Made by a program: the position numbers and the translations under genes
The notes under the pieces: generated by a model
Seen by the model: the letters and a program-made list of their open reading frames with translations, nothing else
The model's database searches: none
Told to the model about the DNA's origin: nothing
Source: an uncultured Bacteroidales bacterium
Lineage (GTDB): Bacteria > Bacteroidota > Bacteroidia > Bacteroidales > F082
NCBI GenBank assembly: GCA_937896895.1
Contig: CALBNV010000064.1
Span: 1 to 61,775, forward strand
Reading direction: 5' to 3'
DNA length: 61,775 nt
Shown here: positions 57,487 to 61,775 of the stretch, piece after piece
How positions within the stretch are numbered: the stretch's first letter is position 1
Layout: each line of letters opens with the position of its first letter

Positions 57487-58746
57487 ATGAATTTGAATTA
57501 TAACGACATTGAGGTGATGGCGCCGGTGGGGTCTTACGAGGCTCTGTCGGCGGCAATCCAGGCCGGCGCCGGTTCCGTCTATTTCGGCATCGGACGGCTC
57601 AACATGCGCTCGAAGTCAACGAAGAACTTCACCCTCGACGACCTTCACGTCATCTCGGAAATATGCCACGAACACGGCGTAAAGAGTTATGTGACAGTGA
57701 ATACTGTGGTTTTCGACGAGGAAATGGACGAGATGCACGCGCTCCTCGATGCGGTGAAAGCCAACGACATCACGGCTGTCATCGCCTCCGACCAAAGCGT
57801 CATACAATACGCCCGCGAAATCGGTGTCGAAGTACATATTTCAACGCAATGCAACATCACCAACCTCGAGGCGGTGAAATATTATTCGCAGTTCGCCGAT
57901 GTGATGGTGACAGCCCGCGAGCTTAACATCAATCAGGTGAAGCATATCACCGAAGAGATTGAGCGTCAGCATATTACAGGACCAAGAGGCGAGTTGGTGA
58001 GGATAGAGACATTCTGCCACGGCGCGTTGTGCATGGCCGTCTCCGGAAAATGCTACCTCAGTCTCGACAACTTCGGGACAAGCGCCAACCGCGGTGCCTG
58101 CGTGCAGCCATGCCGTCGCGGCTATGAGGTGACCGACCGCGACAAGGAAATCACTCTGGCGATTGAAAATGAATACATCATGTCGCCGAAAGACCTGTGT
58201 ACGCTGCCGTTCCTCGACAAACTCCTCGCCGCCGGAGTGAAAGTGCTGAAGATCGAAGGCCGTGGCCGTTCGCCGGAATACACCAAACTCACGGTGAGCG
58301 TCTATCGCGACGCCGTTGACGCAATCCGCGAAGGGTCGTTCACGGAAGAGAAAGTCGCAGCGTGGATGGACAGACTGCGCAGCGTCTATAACCGCGACTT
58401 CTGGGACGGGTATTACCTCGGCAGGAAAATGGGCGAGTGGACTGAGAAATACGGCTCGCAGGCGACAAAGACAAAGATTTTCGTCGGCACGATAACTAAC
58501 TTCTTCGCGAAGATAAACGTCGCCGAAATAAGAATGGAGACCCACGACCTCAACGTCGGCGACGAAATCATGGTCATCGGCCCGACGACAGGCGTTTATG
58601 AAGATACGATAAAAGAAATCCGCGTTGACCTCAAGCCGGTTGAGAAAACCGAGAAAGGTGAACTCTGCTCGATACCGGCACACGACATCGTCAGACGCGG
58701 CGACAAAGTTTATAAATTGGTTTCAGGACAAGATGCAACGATTTAA
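57487..58746 (+). CDS. U32 family peptidase / tRNA hydroxylation-type protein
   Basis: A 419-residue U32 (collagenase-like) protein. The family signature with conserved Cys residues is ETFCHGALCMAVSGKCYLS followed by NRGACVQPCRRGYE; the N-terminus, VMAPVGSYEALSAAIQAGAG, is a TIM-barrel start. Members include TrhP/YegQ, needed for 5-hydroxyuridine in tRNA, and older members described as collagenases. The single-domain length favours the TrhP group. It starts 25 bp after pgi and overlaps the next gene by 14 bp. Confidence 0.9.
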   Translation: MNLNYNDIEVMAPVGSYEALSAAIQAGAGSVYFGIGRLNMRSKSTKNFTLDDLHVISEICHEHGVKSYVTVNTVVFDEEMDEMHALLDAVKANDITAVIASDQSVIQYAREIGVEVHISTQCNITNLEAVKYYSQFADVMVTARELNINQVKHITEEIERQHITGPRGELVRIETFCHGALCMAVSGKCYLSLDNFGTSANRGACVQPCRRGYEVTDRDKEITLAIENEYIMSPKDLCTLPFLDKLLAAGVKVLKIEGRGRSPEYTKLTVSVYRDAVDAIREGSFTEEKVAAWMDRLRSVYNRDFWDGYYLGRKMGEWTEKYGSQATKTKIFVGTITNFFAKINVAEIRMETHDLNVGDEIMVIGPTTGVYEDTIKEIRVDLKPVEKTEKGELCSIPAHDIVRRGDKVYKLVSGQDATI

Positions 58747-59572
58747 TTTACACACACATAGCTTGTATTCCGACGGCAAATGCCCGATGGAGGAGACCGT
58801 CGAAGAAGCGATAAAACAAGGCCTTCACACCCTCGGATTCTCCGACCATTCCATGGTGCCGTTCGAGAGCAATGTCTCAATACAAAACGACAAAGTTGAC
58901 GAATATGTCAACAATCTGAAAAAACTGAAAGCCGAAAACGCCGGCAAAATCACGATTCTGTCATCAATGGAGATGGAGTTCATTCCCGGCATCGTCACCG
59001 ACTTCCAGAAGACAAAACGCGACCTTGGCCTCGACTATCTCATTGGTTCCGTGCATCTTGTGGGAACTGACCCAGAACATCTCTGGTTCATCGACGGAAA
59101 ACACATTGAGCCTTACGACGATGGGCTGCGTGATTATTTCGGCGGCGACATCCGCAAAGGCGTGCGTGCTTATTTCGACCAGGAAAACCTGATGATTGAA
59201 ACGGAGAAATTCGACATCATCGGACATTTCGACAAGATTAAGATGAACGCTCGCGGGCGTTATTTCCAGGAAGACGAGAAATGGTACCGCGACATGGTTC
59301 TGGAAACACTCGATTTGATAAAACAACATGATTTGATTGTGGAAATCAACACCCGAGGGCTCTACAAACAGCGTTACAACGGCTTCTATCCCGCCGAATG
59401 GCTGCTGCCCCGCCTGAAGGAAATGAACGTGCCTGTCGTGATTTCGTCGGACGCACACATTTACACAGAGTTGACCAACTGCTTCCAAGAAGCGGAAAAC
59501 GCCTTGAAATCAGTAGGTTACAAAGAAACAATGTGTTTCAGAAACGGACAATGGGAGACTGAAGGTTTATAA
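58733..59572 (+). CDS. PHP-domain phosphatase (histidinol-phosphatase type)
   Basis: A 279-residue PHP protein. Metal-binding motifs: NLHTHSLYSDG (His7, His9), GFSDHSMVPF, SMEMEFIPG (Glu), GSVHLVG, DIIGHFDKIK and ISSDAHIYTEL. All four metal-motif groups are present. The size and order fit HisK-type histidinol-phosphate phosphatases of histidine synthesis, though related PHP enzymes act on other phosphates. The ATG at 58733 lies within the end of the U32 gene. Confidence 0.88.
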   Translation: MQRFNLHTHSLYSDGKCPMEETVEEAIKQGLHTLGFSDHSMVPFESNVSIQNDKVDEYVNNLKKLKAENAGKITILSSMEMEFIPGIVTDFQKTKRDLGLDYLIGSVHLVGTDPEHLWFIDGKHIEPYDDGLRDYFGGDIRKGVRAYFDQENLMIETEKFDIIGHFDKIKMNARGRYFQEDEKWYRDMVLETLDLIKQHDLIVEINTRGLYKQRYNGFYPAEWLLPRLKEMNVPVVISSDAHIYTELTNCFQEAENALKSVGYKETMCFRNGQWETEGL

Positions 59573-59585
59573 AAAAAATTTTACT

Positions 59586-60323
59586 ATGGACACTTTGATT
59601 TTGGCTCTCGCTATTCTTCCGGTCATCGTGCTGATGATTTATGTCTATAAAAAGGACAAATACGAAAAAGAACCGATAGGGATGCTCGTGAAAGCGTTCC
59701 TGCTCGGCATACTGTCAATTCCGTTGGCGTTATGCTGTGATGTGATTTTTGCGGAGATGTTGCCAGGCAAAACAGTGTTTTTCGAGGCGTTTTTCCAGGC
59801 CGGGATCCCTGAGGAACTGGCGAAATGGGGCCTTTTCATGTTGTTTATCTGGAAAAACAAGAATTTCAACGAGTTTTTCGACGGCATCGTCTATGCCTGT
59901 TTCATCGGTCTCGGCTTTGCCTGTATCGAAAACATCATGTATGTGTTTGATTATGAATCATATAGTGATGCAATCCACACCGGGGTCATGAGGGCTCTGT
60001 TGTCTGTCCCTGGTCATTTCCTCTTCGCCGTGATAATGGGCTATTATCTTGGCTTGGCGAAATTCAAGAAAAATGAAAGAAGTAAATTCTTGATATTCAG
60101 CATTTTATTCCCAATCATCGCACACGGGCTTTTCGACTATCTGCTGATGCTTTCGAGTGCTTTTTCTGAAAATAATGTTGAATGGCTGGGCGTTTTGCTT
60201 CTTGTTTTGTTCATATATCTTGACGTCAAAATGTGGAAGATTTGCCTCCGACACATCGAGAAGTTACAGGAAGAAAGCCGTATTGAGCGCAATAATAATA
60301 TTTTCCGGAAGATTTTCGGATAA
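59586..60323 (+). CDS. PrsW-family intramembrane metalloprotease
   Basis: A 245-residue polytopic membrane protein with about seven helices. PrsW motifs: PEELAKW (Glu76, Glu77, Lys80), FACIENIMY (Glu-Asn), VPGHFLFAVIMGYYLG (His) and PIIAHGLFDYLLML (His, Asp). In Bacillus, PrsW starts cleavage of an anti-sigma factor. The neighbouring rseP could act in a similar cascade, but no sigma factor is in the window. It starts 13 bp after the PHP gene. Confidence 0.88.
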   Translation: MDTLILALAILPVIVLMIYVYKKDKYEKEPIGMLVKAFLLGILSIPLALCCDVIFAEMLPGKTVFFEAFFQAGIPEELAKWGLFMLFIWKNKNFNEFFDGIVYACFIGLGFACIENIMYVFDYESYSDAIHTGVMRALLSVPGHFLFAVIMGYYLGLAKFKKNERSKFLIFSILFPIIAHGLFDYLLMLSSAFSENNVEWLGVLLLVLFIYLDVKMWKICLRHIEKLQEESRIERNNNIFRKIFG

Positions 60324-60369
60324 GTTTTTATGTGAATTTTGAAAAATATTAATCAAAAAATAAAAAAAA

Positions 60370-61775
60370 ATGAAAAGAGTATTTTTAACTATTGCATTGA
60401 TTATCGGTGCTTTGTGTGTCAAAGCCGATGAAGGTATGTGGTTGCCTTACAACCTCAGCAATCAGAGTTTGTACGAGATGCAGCAGCTTGGCTGCCAGCT
60501 CACGGCCGAACAGATTTTCAACCTCAACCAGCCGAGCGTGAAAGACGCCATCGTGCAGTTTGGCGGCGGTTGCACCGGCGAACTCATTTCTCCTGAAGGA
60601 CTTCTGCTCACCAACCATCACTGCGGCCTCAGTTATGTGCAAGCTCACTCCTCCGTGGAACACCACTACCTACAAGACGGCTTCTGGGCCAGAAGCAAAG
60701 ACCAGGAACTCCCCAACCCGGGCCTCACCGTCTCCTTCCTGAACCATATTGAGGACGTAACTGCCGAAATCCTTGCCGGCGTTACCGACAACATGTCTGA
60801 AGCAGACAGAAACCAAAAAATCAAAGAAAACGGTCAGATGATCATCAAAGACCGCCAAGGCAAACGCAACGTAGAGGTGGAAATCGTGCCTTTCTACCAC
60901 AACAACCAATACATCCTTTTTGTTTACGACGTATATAAAGATGTACGTCTCGTGGCTTGTCCACCTTGGGGCATCGGCAAGTTTGGGGCCGACACCGACA
61001 ACTGGACCTGGCCTCGCCACAAGGGCGACTTCTGCATGTTCCGCGTTTACACCGCCCCCGATGGCTCCCCGGCTGAATACAGCAAAGACAACGTGCCGAT
61101 GAAGTCCAAACACTTCCTCCCGATCAACCTGAAGGGCGTACAACCGGGCGACTACACCATGATTTTGGGCTACCCGGGTTCCACCGACCGCTACTCCACC
61201 TCCGGTGCGGTGAAGAACGTCATCGAACAGGAAGGTCCGGCCATCGTGGATTGCCGTACCACCAAACTCAACGAGTACCGCAAGCACATGGATGCCGACC
61301 AAGCCGTATTCATCAAATACGCCTCCAAGCAAGCCAGCGTCAGCAACTACTGGAAATACTACATCGGTCAAGTTAAGCAATTGCAACGCAACAAAGTATA
61401 TGACAAACGACTCGCCCAAGAACAAGACTTCCAGAAATGGGTCAACCAAAGCAACGACCGCAAGGCCGAGTACGGCAGTATCTTCAGCGACATCGACAAA
61501 TACTGGGCGCACCAGGCCAAATACAAGAAAGCCCTCATCTATCTGCGCGAACCCGGCTGGCGTGGCGGCGAGGCTGTGGCCTTCGCCATGAAATTCCGCG
61601 CTGCCAACAACGCCATCGTGAACAAAGAGGCCAGCATGGACGACATCAAAGCTTACACCCAACGCATGCAAGGCACCGTTGACGGCTACTTCAAAGACTA
61701 CGACATGGCCACCGACCGCGACGTCACCATCGCACTGCTGAACCTTTTCTACAAGGCCGATGCGGGAGTAATCAG
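60370..61775 (+). CDS. S46 family dipeptidyl-peptidase (DPP7/DPP11 type), cut by the window end
   Basis: The first 468 codons of a secreted S46 peptidase, which normally has about 700 residues. Signal peptide MKRVFLTIALIIGALCVKAD, then the hallmark DEGMWLPYNL, FGGGCTGELISPEGLLLTNHHCG with the catalytic His, and DNWTWPRHKGDF with the Asp region. The catalytic Ser lies beyond the window. These enzymes release dipeptides from the N-terminus of peptides in asaccharolytic or host-associated Bacteroidota. Codon choice changes inside the gene: I see no TCG serine codon and many TCC and ACC, while neighbours use TCG heavily, so a foreign or misjoined 3' part is possible. The catalytic specificity residue is also out of view. 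Confidence 0.9.
   Translation, partial: MKRVFLTIALIIGALCVKADEGMWLPYNLSNQSLYEMQQLGCQLTAEQIFNLNQPSVKDAIVQFGGGCTGELISPEGLLLTNHHCGLSYVQAHSSVEHHYLQDGFWARSKDQELPNPGLTVSFLNHIEDVTAEILAGVTDNMSEADRNQKIKENGQMIIKDRQGKRNVEVEIVPFYHNNQYILFVYDVYKDVRLVACPPWGIGKFGADTDNWTWPRHKGDFCMFRVYTAPDGSPAEYSKDNVPMKSKHFLPINLKGVQPGDYTMILGYPGSTDRYSTSGAVKNVIEQEGPAIVDCRTTKLNEYRKHMDADQAVFIKYASKQASVSNYWKYYIGQVKQLQRNKVYDKRLAQEQDFQKWVNQSNDRKAEYGSIFSDIDKYWAHQAKYKKALIYLREPGWRGGEAVAFAMKFRAANNAIVNKEASMDDIKAYTQRMQGTVDGYFKDYDMATDRDVTIALLNLFYKADAGVI

Noticed and set aside
60670..61671. A minus-strand open frame at the right end
   Set aside because: It is antisense to the S46 peptidase gene, whose motifs (TNHHCG, DNWTWPRHKGDF) are convincing.
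1..61775. CRISPR arrays, tRNA, rRNA, insertion sequences
   Set aside because: No regularly spaced repeats of 25-40 bases, no cloverleaf, no rRNA core sequence and no transposase motif were found on reading both strands.

Overview
The window looks like one contig from an uncultured, host- or gut-associated member of the Bacteroidales (Bacteroidota). Four things point there. Nearly every transcription unit starts with the Bacteroidota -7 box TAnnTTTG. A complete type IX secretion (T9SS) core is present: PorP-like, GldK, GldL, GldM, GldN and PorW/SprE. Several secreted proteins have Bacteroidota-style signal peptides or lipoboxes, and two end in T9SS sorting domains. The Bacteroidota gliding-type ABC genes gldF and gldG are also present. 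No rRNA, tRNA, CRISPR array or insertion sequence was seen.

Layout. 1-2.4 kb: a GC-rich segment with a lipoprotein gene and the 3' part of a SerA-type dehydrogenase, joined to a 5' part and promoter in the style of the rest of the window; this is a possible assembly chimera or recombination. 2.6-8.2 kb: ssb, then the minus-strand operon gldF-gldG-DUF4340-yhcH-like-PPTase. 8.3-10 kb: two tandem paralogous envelope genes sharing a 124-bp near-identical block. 10-13.1 kb: an AT-rich restriction-modification cassette (two cytosine-5 methyltransferases and an HNH nuclease). 13.5-18.9 kb: a plus-strand group of envelope genes (barrel-like protein, phosphoesterase lipoprotein, EF-hand membrane protein, T9SS cargo) ending in a perfect terminator, followed by an apparent aquaporin relic. 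19.1-25.8 kb: a glycan-degradation operon, GH97 / MORN-repeat protein / GH78. 26-32 kb: dnaK, an orphan lipoprotein, a pseudouridine synthase and an M28 peptidase that is a T9SS cargo. 32-40.3 kb: rpmF with its DUF177 partner, then the long minus-strand operon porW-bactofilin-membrane protein-folE-BI-1-fabD-S41 protease. 40.3-45.1 kb: dnaX, acyltransferase, M23 peptidase, rseP. 45.2-51.1 kb: porP-like gene and gldKLMN. 51-55.8 kb: DEAD-box helicase, beta-lactamase-fold hydrolase, two-component pair without a membrane sensor. 55.9-56.1 kb: a stand-alone promoter-hairpins-terminator unit, a candidate small RNA. 56.1-61.8 kb: pgi, U32 peptidase, PHP phosphatase, PrsW-like protease and a truncated S46 peptidase at the contig edge.

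Functionally the window is dominated by envelope biology. GldKLMN, the PorP-like protein and PorW export cargo such as the M28 peptidase and the 17.4-18.8 kb protein. RseP, PrsW-like, S41, M23 and S46 peptidases handle envelope proteolysis and peptide use. GH97 and GH78 degrade alpha-glucosides and rhamnosides. The remainder is housekeeping: DNA replication, chaperone, ribosome, fatty-acid, folate and glycolysis genes.

The least expected observations are the candidate small RNA, period-7/8 tandem repeats at stop codons and inside two glycoside hydrolase genes, the gene-conversion-like block in the paralogue pair, the aquaporin relic, and the composition breaks at both contig ends.
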